A DNA stretch of 64,000 nucleotides, taken from assembly GCA_035943635.1 (NCBI GenBank), contig DASZBX010000147.1, positions 1 through 64,000 of the forward strand, given 5' to 3'. The translations under genes were made by a program, and so were the position numbers. The notes below the pieces were generated by a model. That model had not been told where the DNA came from and made no database searches. It saw nothing but the letters and a program-made list of their open reading frames with translations. Shown here one piece after another: positions 1 through 7,837 of this stretch. Each line of letters starts with the position of its first letter. The first letter of the stretch is position 1. Source of the stretch: DASZBX01 sp035943635. Lineage in GTDB: Bacteria; Actinomycetota; Actinomycetes; Streptomycetales; Catenulisporaceae.

Positions 1-1214
1 CCGGGACCACCGGTGCCGGGCGCGCCGCCGCCGCCGGCCGGACGCGGGCCGAAGCCCGCGGTCGGACCGGGTCGGGGACCGCCGCCGGGACGCGGGGGAC
101 CGCCGGCCGGACGGGGGCCGCCGGGGGCGCCGGAGCGTCCCGCGCCGGGCCCGCCGGGACCGGCCGGACGTCCGCCGCGGTCACCGCCGGGACCGCCCGG
201 GCCGCCGGAGCGCTCGCCCGGACGGCCGCCGGGGCCGGGCCGGGACGGCATCATGCCGGGGTTCGGACGCGGTCCGCCGGGACCGCCGGCGCCGGGACCG
301 CCCGGGCCGCGCGGGGCGGCCGGACGCGGGGGCATGCCGGGACGCGGACCGCCGGACCGCTCGCCGCCGCCCTCGGGGCGCGGCGGGCGCGAGTCGCGCG
401 AGTCCGGACGGCTCTCGCCGCGGTCGGGCCGCTCGGCCCGCTCCGGGCGCTCGCCCGGACGGGGCATGCCGGTGGAGCCGGAGGTGAAGGGGTTGTTGCC
501 GGGCCGGGGACCGGCCGGACGGGGCTGGCCGGCCGGACGCGGGGCGCCGGGGCCGCCGGTGCGCTCGCCGCGGCCGGAGTTGGGCCGGCCGCCGTCGGAA
601 CGGCCGCTGTCGGATCGGCCGCCGTCGGGCCGGTCGTTGCGCGGGGCCACCGGTCCCGGGCGCGGGGCCGGACGGCCGGGGGAGGCCGGTGCGCCGTGCG
701 CGGAGCCGGAGTCGGCCGCGGGGGCGGACCGGGGCGCCTCGAAGGCGGGGTTGGCCGGACGCGGCGCGGGCGGCGGGGTGTGCTGCTGCGCGGGGGCCGG
801 AGCCGGAGCCGGCGCGGGGGCCTGGGCCGCCGGGGCGTGCGGCGCGGCGGGGCCGGCCGCGGCCAGCGGGGCCGGCTTGGGCGCCCCCGGACGCAGACCC
901 GGGCCGGGCAGGCCCGGCTTGGGTGCGGGCGGGCGGGGACCCGGCTTGGGGACGCCCGGGCCGCCCTGCGGCCGGCCCTCCCCGGTGCCGGCCGACCTGG
1001 GGTCGGTGGCTCGTGCGGCGTTGCCGGACGGACTGGCGGGGCCGGACGGCGACGAGCCGTCGGCCAACTTGTCTTTCAAACGACGTACCACCGGCGCCTC
1101 GACCGTCGAGGACGCCGAGCGGACGAACTCACCGAGGCCTTGCAGCTCGGCCATGACGACCTTGCTTTCGACACCTAGCTCTTTGGCGAGTTCATAGACC
1201 CGGACCTTGGCCAC
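1..1214 (-). CDS. infB: Translation initiation factor IF-2, N-terminal part (runs off the left edge)
   Basis: IF-2 is the GTPase that brings fMet-tRNA to the 30S subunit and promotes subunit joining. The GTG start at 1214-1212 is preceded by AAGGAG. The protein opens with MAKVRVYELAKELGVESK, the conserved IF2_N domain, and a second part of that fold ends near residue 50 (VVRRLKDKLAD). From about residue 55 to the window edge it is an Ala/Pro/Gly/Arg-rich linker, typical of actinobacterial IF-2 and probably disordered. The G domain lies outside the window, so the gene is cut by the edge and is not truncated. It follows nusA and ylxR on the same strand, the usual nusA-infB operon order. The linker is so GC-rich that long open frames also exist on the other strand. 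Confidence 0.93.
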   Translation of the reverse strand, partial: MAKVRVYELAKELGVESKVVMAELQGLGEFVRSASSTVEAPVVRRLKDKLADGSSPSGPASPSGNAARATDPRSAGTGEGRPQGGPGVPKPGPRPPAPKPGLPGPGLRPGAPKPAPLAAAGPAAPHAPAAQAPAPAPAPAPAQQHTPPPAPRPANPAFEAPRSAPAADSGSAHGAPASPGRPAPRPGPVAPRNDRPDGGRSDSGRSDGGRPNSGRGERTGGPGAPRPAGQPRPAGPRPGNNPFTSGSTGMPRPGERPERAERPDRGESRPDSRDSRPPRPEGGGERSGGPRPGMPPRPAAPRGPGGPGAGGPGGPRPNPGMMPSRPGPGGRPGERSGGPGGPGGDRGGRPAGPGGPGAGRSGAPGGPRPAGGPPRPGGGPRPGPTAGFGPRPAGGGGAPGTGGP

Positions 1215-1270
1215 TTCACTCCTTCTTCGGCCCGCGTCTTATCCGCGTGACCGTCGTGTCACTTCATGGG

Positions 1271-1317
1271 CGTGCTCATCGCTGCGTGCTCATCGCGTGC
1301 TCATCGCGTGTTCATCG
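1271..1317. repeat. Four short repeats in the ylxR-infB gap
   Basis: The plus-strand unit CGTGCTCATCG occurs at 1271-1281, 1285-1295 and 1296-1306, with a one-base variant (CGTGTTCATCG) at 1307-1317. The last three are in perfect 11-nt tandem. In the infB mRNA sense the unit reads CGATGAGCACG. They lie in the roughly 175-nt gap between the ylxR stop and the infB start, within transcribed leader if infB is cotranscribed with ylxR. Function is unknown. Slippage-derived repeats or a protein-binding array are both possible. Confidence 0.6.
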
Positions 1318-1389
1318 TTTTTCTCGACCCGCTCTTTTCGCGTCGTAGCGATCTGCTGGATACTGCTGGATTCGGTGAAGCGCGGGGCT

Positions 1390-1713
1390 TCAGGGGCGAC
1401 CGTCCGCGGCGACCTGGTCGATCCCGGCTCGCACGGAGCCGAGCTCGGCCGGACCCGACAGGCGCAGGGCCCGTGCGAATACCCGCTTGCGCTCGGCCAG
1501 GGCGAGGCATTCGGGGCGGGGGTGCAGGTAAGCGCCCCGTCCCGGCAGCCGCCGCGAAGGATCGGGCGTCGGAACGCCCGCCACCGCGACCACCCGGAGC
1601 AATCGATCTTGCGGATCACGAGTCCGGCAGCCCACACACGTACGGATGGGGATGCCGCCCGGACTCGATTCCTCAGGCAGGCCAGTCACGCTCCATGGTA
1701 CTCCACAGATCAC
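1390..1713 (-). CDS. ylxR: YlxR family RNA-binding protein (DUF448)
   Basis: This small basic protein is encoded between nusA and infB in most Gram-positive bacteria. YlxR proteins are nucleoid- or RNA-associated, and in Bacillus/Clostridioides have been linked to RNase P. The defining motif RTCVGCR is visible around residues 24-30, followed by the GRGAYLHP segment and C49-type region CLALAERKRVFARAL. The frame opens with GTG at 1713, but no good ribosome-binding site precedes it and the family motif usually sits within about 10 residues of the start. The true start may therefore be the GTG near 1686. Position between nusA (102 nt upstream) and infB supports the assignment. Confidence 0.9.
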   Translation of the reverse strand: MICGVPWSVTGLPEESSPGGIPIRTCVGCRTRDPQDRLLRVVAVAGVPTPDPSRRLPGRGAYLHPRPECLALAERKRVFARALRLSGPAELGSVRAGIDQVAADGRP

Positions 1714-1815
1714 CGGTCCGATTACCCGGGCCGGGCCCGGACAGGCGGTCGCCGGGGCGCGGCCCGCGCTCTTGACAGCGTCCGAGCGCGCCCGGGTTAT
1801 TCCCGCCCGGTCGGC

Positions 1816-2826
1816 TCACTCGGCGTCCGAGTGGATGTCGATCCGCCATCCGGTGAGCCGGGCGGCCAGCCGGGCGTTCTGGCCCTCCTTGCCGATGGCC
1901 AGGGACAGCTGGTAGTCCGGCACGATCACCTGGGCGCTCTTGGCCTCCAGGTCCACGATCTTGACCCGGGAGACCTTGGCCGGGGACAGCGCGGCGGCCA
2001 CCAGCCGGCCCGGGTCCTCGGACCAGTCCACGATGTCGATCTTCTCGCCGTGCAGCTCGTTCATCACGTTGCGCACCCGCGAGCCCATCGGGCCGATGCA
2101 GGCGCCCTTGGCGTTGACCCCCTGCCGGGTGGAGTAGACCGCGATCTTGGTCCGGTGCCCGGCCTCGCGGGCGATCGCGGCGATCTCCACCGTGCCGTCG
2201 GCCACCTCGGGAACCTCGAGCTCGAACAGCCGGCGGACCAGGTTCGGGTGGGTCCGGGACAGGCTCACCTGCGGGCCCTTGGACCCGCGGCGGGCCTGGA
2301 CGACCAGGCACTTCAGCCGCATCCCGTGCTCGTACTTCTCCCCGGGCACCTGCTCCGGGGCCGGCAGCAGCGCCTCGAACCGGTCCTGCTTGCCCGAGTC
2401 GATCTCGACCAGCACGTTGCGCGGGTCGTCGCTCTGCTGCACCTTGCCCGAGATCAGGTCGCCCTCGCGGGCGGCGAAGTCCTGGAACACCGCCTCGTCG
2501 GTGGCCTCGCGCAGCCGCTGCGCGATCACCTGGCGGGCGGTGGAGGCGGCCACCCGGCCGAAGTCGGTCGGGGTGTTGTCGAACTCGGGGCCGGACGGGT
2601 TGCCCTCGTCGTCGAGTTCGCGCACCCAGACCGACACGTGCCCGGACTTGCGGTCGAACTCCACCCGGGCGCGGGAGTAGCTCGGCGGGGCGGCCGGCCC
2701 CGACTTCTCGTGCATCGTCTTCTCGTACGCCAGGAGCAGTGCCTGCTCTATGGCTGCGAACAGGCGGTCCAGCGAGATCCCCTTCTCGTCGGCCAGCGCC
2801 CGCAATGCCCGCATGTCGATGTCCAT
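1816..2826 (-). CDS. nusA: Transcription termination/antitermination factor NusA
   Basis: NusA binds RNA polymerase and nascent RNA and modulates pausing, termination and antitermination. The 336-aa protein starts MDIDMRALRALADEKG (N-terminal RNAP-binding domain). It continues with an S1 domain around residues 130-195 and two KH domains toward the C-terminus, with the KH signature IGPMGSRVRNV and a second GKEGQNARLAARLTGW. It ends right after KH2, as actinobacterial NusA does, without the acidic repeats of E. coli. AAGGAG stands 4 nt before the ATG. It follows rimP by 34 nt, so the two are very probably cotranscribed. Confidence 0.97.
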   Translation of the reverse strand: MDIDMRALRALADEKGISLDRLFAAIEQALLLAYEKTMHEKSGPAAPPSYSRARVEFDRKSGHVSVWVRELDDEGNPSGPEFDNTPTDFGRVAASTARQVIAQRLREATDEAVFQDFAAREGDLISGKVQQSDDPRNVLVEIDSGKQDRFEALLPAPEQVPGEKYEHGMRLKCLVVQARRGSKGPQVSLSRTHPNLVRRLFELEVPEVADGTVEIAAIAREAGHRTKIAVYSTRQGVNAKGACIGPMGSRVRNVMNELHGEKIDIVDWSEDPGRLVAAALSPAKVSRVKIVDLEAKSAQVIVPDYQLSLAIGKEGQNARLAARLTGWRIDIHSDAE

Positions 2827-2860
2827 CGTGCTCCTTCGGCTCCGTATTCAGTTCTCGTGA

Positions 2861-3481
2861 TCAGTCTTCGTCGAGGTCGTCGACGCCGCTTTCGCCATGC
2901 TCCCCGTCGCCCTCGTCACCGTCGTCGTCCGGGTCCCCGGCTCCGGCCGACTCGGCCTCGATCGCCTCGAAGGCGGCCCGGTTGAACTCGACCTGCACCT
3001 TCGCCTTGGACAGGTCGGCGTAGGCGAAGGTGCGCTCGGACTCGGACGGCTTCTGCCCCGGCTTGTGCACGACCGTCACCAGCAGGGTGACCTCCTCGTC
3101 GGTGCTGGCCAGCACCCGGCCGGTCAGCTCGCCCGAGCCCTTGGCGGTGGCCTTGACCAGCCGGCCGTGCGCCCGGCGCCAGTGCCGCGGTGCGGTCAGC
3201 GGCCGGCCCACCCCGGGCGAGCTGAGCTCCAGATCATAGGCCTGATCGCCGAACACCCCGGGCTGTTCCTGCTCGGCCTGGTCCAGCGCGGTGGACACCG
3301 CCTGGCTGACCTCGGCGATGTCGTCCAGGGAGATCCCCTCGTCCCCGTCCACCACGACCCGCAGCAGGATCCGCGAACCGATCCGCTGTTCGACCAGCTC
3401 CTCCAGATCGAAGCCGGACTCGGTGACCACGGCCGCGATCAGGTCGCGCAGCTTTCCGGCCATGGTGTCGCTCGCGGGCAT
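2861..3481 (-). CDS. rimP: Ribosome maturation factor RimP
   Basis: RimP assists maturation of the 30S ribosomal subunit. The 206-aa protein shows the family's N-terminal alpha/beta domain (LRDLIAAVVTESGFDLEELV) and the signature VVVDGDEGISLDDIAEVSQAVS. This is followed by the YDLELSSPGVGRPL motif and an SH3-like C-terminal half. The last 30 residues are strongly acidic (EDGxxDDDGDEGDGE style), longer than in E. coli RimP. GAGGAG lies 8 nt before the ATG at 3481, which supports this start over the internal Met at residue 7. It is the first gene of the rimP-nusA-ylxR-infB operon and is divergent from the lipoprotein gene at 3595. Confidence 0.96.
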   Translation of the reverse strand: MPASDTMAGKLRDLIAAVVTESGFDLEELVEQRIGSRILLRVVVDGDEGISLDDIAEVSQAVSTALDQAEQEQPGVFGDQAYDLELSSPGVGRPLTAPRHWRRAHGRLVKATAKGSGELTGRVLASTDEEVTLLVTVVHKPGQKPSESERTFAYADLSKAKVQVEFNRAAFEAIEAESAGAGDPDDDGDEGDGEHGESGVDDLDED

Positions 3482-3594
3482 CGGCGCAACTCCTCGTGTG
3501 CTTGGCGCATTGATACCTCTAGGGTAGCTAACTTCCCAGCGCGCCCCGCGCCATCTGCGCCATTCGCAGGGCGTCGGCCAGTACGGTCTGGCCC

Positions 3595-4647
3595 GTGGAA
3601 TGGACGAGGCGAACCGTGTTCCCGCTGGCGCTGCTGGCCGCGCTGCCCGCGGCGGGCTGCTCCGGCTCCGGCCCCGGCGATCCGGACGACCTGATCCGGC
3701 AGCGGGTCGCGGACCAGGCCGGGTCGCTGGCCGGGCTGTACGCCCAGGCCGCGGCGGCCCGGCCGGGCGATCCGCGGCCGGCGGAGTTCCGGGAGCACCA
3801 CGTGGCGCACCGGGCCCTGCTGCTGTCCGGCGCCGCGAACCCGGCCACGGCCGATCCGGCCGTCCCGGCCGAGTACCAGTCCGTGCCGGCGCTGCCGCAG
3901 GCCGTGCTCACCGGCCCGGACGCGAACCTGGACGCCGGAACGGCGGCGGACGCGGGTTCGTCCGCGGCAGTGTCGGCGGCGGCGAAGACGGCTACGGCGT
4001 CTGCGGCCGCCGCGCCGCCGTCCGGCTCGACCCAGCCCACTGCGGCGACCCTGGTCGCCGCCGAGCGGGCCGCGTCCGCGATGGCCGAACCAGATCTGCC
4101 GACCGCCTCCGGGCGGCTGGCCGGACTGCTCGTGGACATCGCCGCCTGCCGCGCCGTGCACTGCGCCGCGCTGGATCCGGCCTCCCAGACCCAGCAGTCC
4201 GTGACCGACGCGCCCGAACTGGCTGTACCGACCCCAGGCGACCTTTCGGCGGCGCAGGCGATCCTCGGGGCGGAACACGCCGCCGTGTACGCCTACGGCG
4301 CCCTGACGCCCCATCTGAGCGGCACGCAGCGTACTCAGGCGCATGGGATGTACGAACTGCACCGGCAGATCCGCGACGGCCTGGAGTCCGGGATCGCCGC
4401 GCACGGCGCGACCCCGGTGGCGATGGCGGCCGCGTACGCCTTTCCGCAGCAGCCGACCGACCCGGCCGGTGCGCAGGCCCTGGCGGTGTACGTGGAGACG
4501 CGGGTGGCCGCGGTCTGCGCCGACGCCGCCGTGGTGGCCTCCCCGGCCGCCCGGCCCTACGCGGCCTGGGCGACCGTCGGCGCGAGCCTGCGCGCGTATG
4601 CCTGGGGCCGGGCGCCCGCGGCGTTTCCGGCGACCTTCTCGACTTGA
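3595..4647 (+). CDS. Ferritin-like (DUF4439) lipoprotein
   Basis: This is a predicted exported lipoprotein of 350 aa. An N-terminal signal segment ends in the lipobox LPAAGC with Cys22 as the lipidation site. The chain is very Ala-rich. Residues about 45-200 are helical with a low-complexity Ala/Thr stretch. The C-terminal 140 residues carry the DUF4439 ferritin-like pattern AAQAILGAEHAAVYAYG followed by a second helix with MYELHRQIRDGLE. Ferritin-like domains usually bind iron through Glu/His on four helices, but whether this family does is not known. DUF4439 genes beside rimP are, to my recollection, common in Streptomyces. The gene is divergent from rimP and convergent with proS. Confidence 0.75.
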   Translation: MEWTRRTVFPLALLAALPAAGCSGSGPGDPDDLIRQRVADQAGSLAGLYAQAAAARPGDPRPAEFREHHVAHRALLLSGAANPATADPAVPAEYQSVPALPQAVLTGPDANLDAGTAADAGSSAAVSAAAKTATASAAAAPPSGSTQPTAATLVAAERAASAMAEPDLPTASGRLAGLLVDIAACRAVHCAALDPASQTQQSVTDAPELAVPTPGDLSAAQAILGAEHAAVYAYGALTPHLSGTQRTQAHGMYELHRQIRDGLESGIAAHGATPVAMAAAYAFPQQPTDPAGAQALAVYVETRVAAVCADAAVVASPAARPYAAWATVGASLRAYAWGRAPAAFPATFST

Positions 4648-4797
4648 GCCGCGCCGGCACCGGGCCGGATTCCTTGCCCCAGCTGACTTTCGCCCCTGCC
4701 CGTTCGGCCCGCCGGAGCGTGCGCGACGCACCCGGCCGGGCCCGGCCACCGCCGGACCCTCCGGCCCCGACCTGCGCCTGACCCGGGCTCAGAAAAC

Positions 4798-4843
4798 GCC
4801 GCAGGGCGCTGATCCGGTCGTCACCGGATCCGCGCCCTACGGC
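4798..4843. terminator. Bidirectional hairpin between the lipoprotein gene and proS
   Basis: The arms at 4803-4818 and 4823-4838 pair over 16 positions with one mismatch, around a CGTC loop. The stem extends to 4798/4843 through GCCG/CGGC after one further mismatch. A run of four A's (4793-4796) on the left gives T's for minus-strand transcripts from proS. The two flanking genes converge here, so a shared terminator fits. Confidence 0.65.
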
Positions 4844-4857
4844 ACGCCACGCCTTGC

Positions 4858-6612
4858 TCAGGGAGCCAGGTTCGCCGCGATGTCCGCAGCCGCCCCGGCC
4901 ACGGCCACGTTGCGCCGCTCGCCGCTGGCCCGGTCCTTGACCTCGATCACGCCGTCGGCCAGGCCCTTGCCCACGATCACGATCGTCGGCACGCCGATCA
5001 GCTCGGCGTCCTTGAACTTGACCCCGGGCGTGGCCGTGCGCCGGTCGTCGAACAGCACCCGCAGACCCGCCGCGTGCAGCTCGCCGGCCAGCGTGGCCGC
5101 CGCCTCGAACACGGCCTCGTCCTTGCCGGTGGCGACCAGGTGCACGTCGGCCGGCGCGATCTCGCGCGGCCAGACCAGCCCGGCCGCGTCGTACTTCTGC
5201 TCCGCGATCGCGGCCACCGCCCGGGACACGCCGACCCCGTAGGAGCCCATGGTCACCCGGACCGGCTTGCCGTCCGGGCCGAGCACGTCGAGCTGGAAGG
5301 CGTCGGTGTACTTGCGGCCGAGCTGGAAGATGTGCGCGATCTCGATCCCGCGGTCGATCGACAGCGGGCCGCCGCAGCGCGGGCACGGGTCGCCGGTGCG
5401 CACCTCGGCGGCGCCGATCGAGCCGGCCGGGGTGAAGTCGCGGCCGTAGACCACGTGCGCGGCGTGCCGGCCGGCCTCGTTCGCGCCGGTGATCCAGCCG
5501 GACCCCGGCACGACCAGCGGGTCGACCTTGTAGGTGTACCCGGCCTCGGCCAGCCCCTCCGGCCCGATGTAGCCGCGGACCAGCGCCGGGTGCTTGGCGA
5601 AGTCCTCGGCCTCGAACAGCTCGATCTCGGCCGGCGCGACCGCGGCCTCCAGGCGCTTGAGGTCCACCTCGCGGTCGCCGGGCACGCCGACGATCAGCAC
5701 GGTAGCCTCGGCCGCGCCGGGCGTGCGCAGCTTGACCACCACGTTCTTCAGCGTGTTCGCGGCGGTGACCTCGGCGAACTCGCCGCCCAGGGCGTTGAAG
5801 TGCGCGACCAGGCTGTCGATGGTCGGGGTGTCCGGGGTGTCGAAGACCTGCCGGGCCGGCGCCGCGGAGACGTCCAGGGCCTGCCCGGGCCGGCCCTCGA
5901 CCGCCTCGGTGTTGGCCGCGAACCCGCACTGGGCGCAGGAGACGAAGGTGTCCTCGCCGGTCGGCGCGGGCGCCAGGAACTCCTCCGAGGCCGAGCCGCC
6001 CATCGCCCCGGACATGGCCGAGACGATCCGGTACTCCATCCCGAGCCGGGTGAAGATCCGGATGTACGCCTCGCGGTGCTGCTCGTAGGAGCGCTTGAGG
6101 CCCTCGTCGTCCAGGTCGAAGGAGTAGGAGTCCTTCATCAGGAACTCGCGCCCGCGCAGGATCCCGGCCCGGGGCCGGGCCTCGTCCCGGTACTTGTTCT
6201 GGATCTGGAACAGCGAGACCGGCAGGTCCTTGTAGGAGGAGTACTCGCTCTTGACCAGGAGGGTGAACATCTCCTCGTGGGTCGGGCCGAGCAGGTAGTC
6301 CCCGCCCTTGCGGTCCTTGAGCCGGAACAGGTTCGGGCCGTACTCGGTCCACCGGCCGGTGGTCTCGTAGACCTCGCGCGGCAGCAGGGCCGGGAACAGC
6401 ACCTCCTGCGCGCCGAAGGCCTCCATCTCCTCCTTGACCACGCGCGCGATGTTGTCCAGCACGATCTTGCCCAGCGGCAGCCAGGTGTAGATGCCGGGCG
6501 CGGCACGGCGCACGTACCCGGCGCGCACGAGCAGTTTGTGGCTCGGGACCTCGGCGTCCGCCGGATCGTCCCGGAGGGTCCGCAGGAACAGCGAGGACAT
6601 GCGCGTGATCAA
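4858..6612 (-). CDS. proS: Prolyl-tRNA synthetase
   Basis: ProRS charges tRNA-Pro. This is the long bacterial form with an inserted editing domain, about 584 aa. The N-terminus MSSLFLRTLRDDPADAEVPSHKLL is typical. Class II motif 2 appears as KYRDEARPRAGILRGREFLMKDSYS, the editing domain lies around residues 225-400, and motif 3 and the anticodon-binding domain follow (GVSRAVAAIAEQ; LHAAGLRVLFDDR). I chose the TTG at 6612-6610 because AAGGAG lies 7 nt upstream. The ATG at 6600 is the alternative. The frame stays open to 6705 but that part is not protein-like. It is divergent from the gene at 6824. Confidence 0.96.
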   Translation of the reverse strand: MITRMSSLFLRTLRDDPADAEVPSHKLLVRAGYVRRAAPGIYTWLPLGKIVLDNIARVVKEEMEAFGAQEVLFPALLPREVYETTGRWTEYGPNLFRLKDRKGGDYLLGPTHEEMFTLLVKSEYSSYKDLPVSLFQIQNKYRDEARPRAGILRGREFLMKDSYSFDLDDEGLKRSYEQHREAYIRIFTRLGMEYRIVSAMSGAMGGSASEEFLAPAPTGEDTFVSCAQCGFAANTEAVEGRPGQALDVSAAPARQVFDTPDTPTIDSLVAHFNALGGEFAEVTAANTLKNVVVKLRTPGAAEATVLIVGVPGDREVDLKRLEAAVAPAEIELFEAEDFAKHPALVRGYIGPEGLAEAGYTYKVDPLVVPGSGWITGANEAGRHAAHVVYGRDFTPAGSIGAAEVRTGDPCPRCGGPLSIDRGIEIAHIFQLGRKYTDAFQLDVLGPDGKPVRVTMGSYGVGVSRAVAAIAEQKYDAAGLVWPREIAPADVHLVATGKDEAVFEAAATLAGELHAAGLRVLFDDRRTATPGVKFKDAELIGVPTIVIVGKGLADGVIEVKDRASGERRNVAVAGAAADIAANLAP

Positions 6613-6823
6613 GGTGACGCTCCTTGCGAACGAGGGGGGAGCCGGCCCGCGGCGGTCCGCCCGGCGCCGGGCGGCGGGGCCGGCCGGGCCGGGTCCGTCC
6701 CCCACATGCGGTCTTGTTCTGTCGAGGATAGTCGCCTTTGTGCGGTGGGTTACGCAAATTTACGGTTACGAAGGGTGAGAAGGGGCTGCGTCCGAGTGGT
6801 CCAGTCCAGTACATTCCGCGGTC

Positions 6824-7768
6824 ATGGCGATGTTTCGTTCGAAGCCGTTCAAGGCGTCTTTCGACCCGGCGTACGACGACCTCGATCTGGTGGAGGCGCG
6901 GGACGAGATAGTCCAGGGCCGGTGGGAGCCGGCCCGGGATCTGGTGGAGGACAGCCGGGACCACGACCGCCGGGTGCACCGGGTCCGGGTGCTGGCCGAC
7001 GCGGTCGGCACCAGCCCGTGGATCGAGCGCTGGCAGGCGTTGGACCCGCACAACCGGGACGCGGCGGTGCTGCGCGCCCAGGTGGAGGTGGTCCGCGCGG
7101 TCCGGCTGCACGCCCAGCCCGGCGCGGCCGGGCTCGGCCGGCAGGTGCAGGTCGCCGAGGAACAGTGCCAGCGCGCCGCCGCGCTGGACCTGAAGGACCC
7201 GACCCCGTGGATCAGCCTGCTCACCCTGGCCCGGGTGCAGGGCGTGGACCGGGACGAGTTCTGGCGGCGCTGGCAGGAGCTGCGGGACCGGGACGAGTGG
7301 AGCCGCGAGGGCAACCACCAGGCCCTGATCTACCTGTTCGCGGCCTGGCAGGGTTCGCACGCGGAGATGTACGACTTCGCCTACTGGCTGTCCGCGCAGG
7401 CGCCCAACGGCTCCCCGCTGGCGATGCTGCCGCTGGTCGCGCACGCCGAGGCGTACCGGGTCCGGGTGGTGGAGGCCAAGGCCAGCGGCAGCCAGCTCGG
7501 CCTGGACCTGCACTGGACCCAGGACCAGGTGCAGTCGGACCTGACCACGATGATGGCCCGCTGGTTCCGGGCCGGCCGGCCGAACCACGCGCAGGCGAAG
7601 CTGGACCTGAACTACCTGGCCCACGCGCTGGTCTACGCCGACCGGCACGAGGAGGCGGCGGAGGTGTTCACCGCGATCGGCACCTACGCGACCAAGCTGC
7701 CCTGGGTCTACACCGGCGACCCGGAGTCGGCGTTCGGCTACTGGCGCGAGCGGCTGATCGGCGCCTGA
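6824..7768 (+). CDS. Conserved helical (TPR-like) protein of unknown function
   Basis: The protein has 314 aa, with no signal peptide or membrane segment, so it is likely cytoplasmic. It is rich in Trp, Arg, Glu and Leu, and helical throughout. Repeated patterns such as ALDLKDPTPWISLLTLAR and LAHALVYADRHEEAAEVF resemble tetratricopeptide-type helical pairs, but I could not assign a family. The N-terminus MAMFRSKPFKASFDPAYDDLDLVEARD is distinctive. Similar proteins occur in Streptomyces as far as I recall, annotated as hypothetical. It lies 69 nt upstream of the Ada/AlkA gene on the same strand and may share its transcript, although that gene has its own putative operator. Confidence 0.7.
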   Translation: MAMFRSKPFKASFDPAYDDLDLVEARDEIVQGRWEPARDLVEDSRDHDRRVHRVRVLADAVGTSPWIERWQALDPHNRDAAVLRAQVEVVRAVRLHAQPGAAGLGRQVQVAEEQCQRAAALDLKDPTPWISLLTLARVQGVDRDEFWRRWQELRDRDEWSREGNHQALIYLFAAWQGSHAEMYDFAYWLSAQAPNGSPLAMLPLVAHAEAYRVRVVEAKASGSQLGLDLHWTQDQVQSDLTTMMARWFRAGRPNHAQAKLDLNYLAHALVYADRHEEAAEVFTAIGTYATKLPWVYTGDPESAFGYWRERLIGA

Positions 7769-7793
7769 ACCTCCGGCCGCGATGGCCAGGTCC

Positions 7794-7810
7794 GAAAACC
7801 GCCAGTTTTC
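7794..7810. promoter_or_regulatory. Palindrome upstream of the Ada/AlkA gene, candidate operator
   Basis: GAAAAC, five bases, then GTTTTC forms a perfect 6-bp dyad 27 nt before the ATG at 7838, inside otherwise GC-rich DNA. The downstream gene encodes an AraC-type regulator domain, and Ada proteins control their own promoters, so an autoregulatory site is a reasonable inference. The symmetric dyad is not the classic Ada box, so this stays tentative. Confidence 0.3.
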
Positions 7811-7837
7811 CGGTCGGCGGTGGGGCAGACTTCGGGT

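Noticed and set aside
13..1197. Long Pro/Gly/Arg-rich open frame on the plus strand
   Set aside because: It is the complement of the infB linker; its composition is an artefact of GC-rich repeats and it has no ribosome-binding site or recognisable domain.
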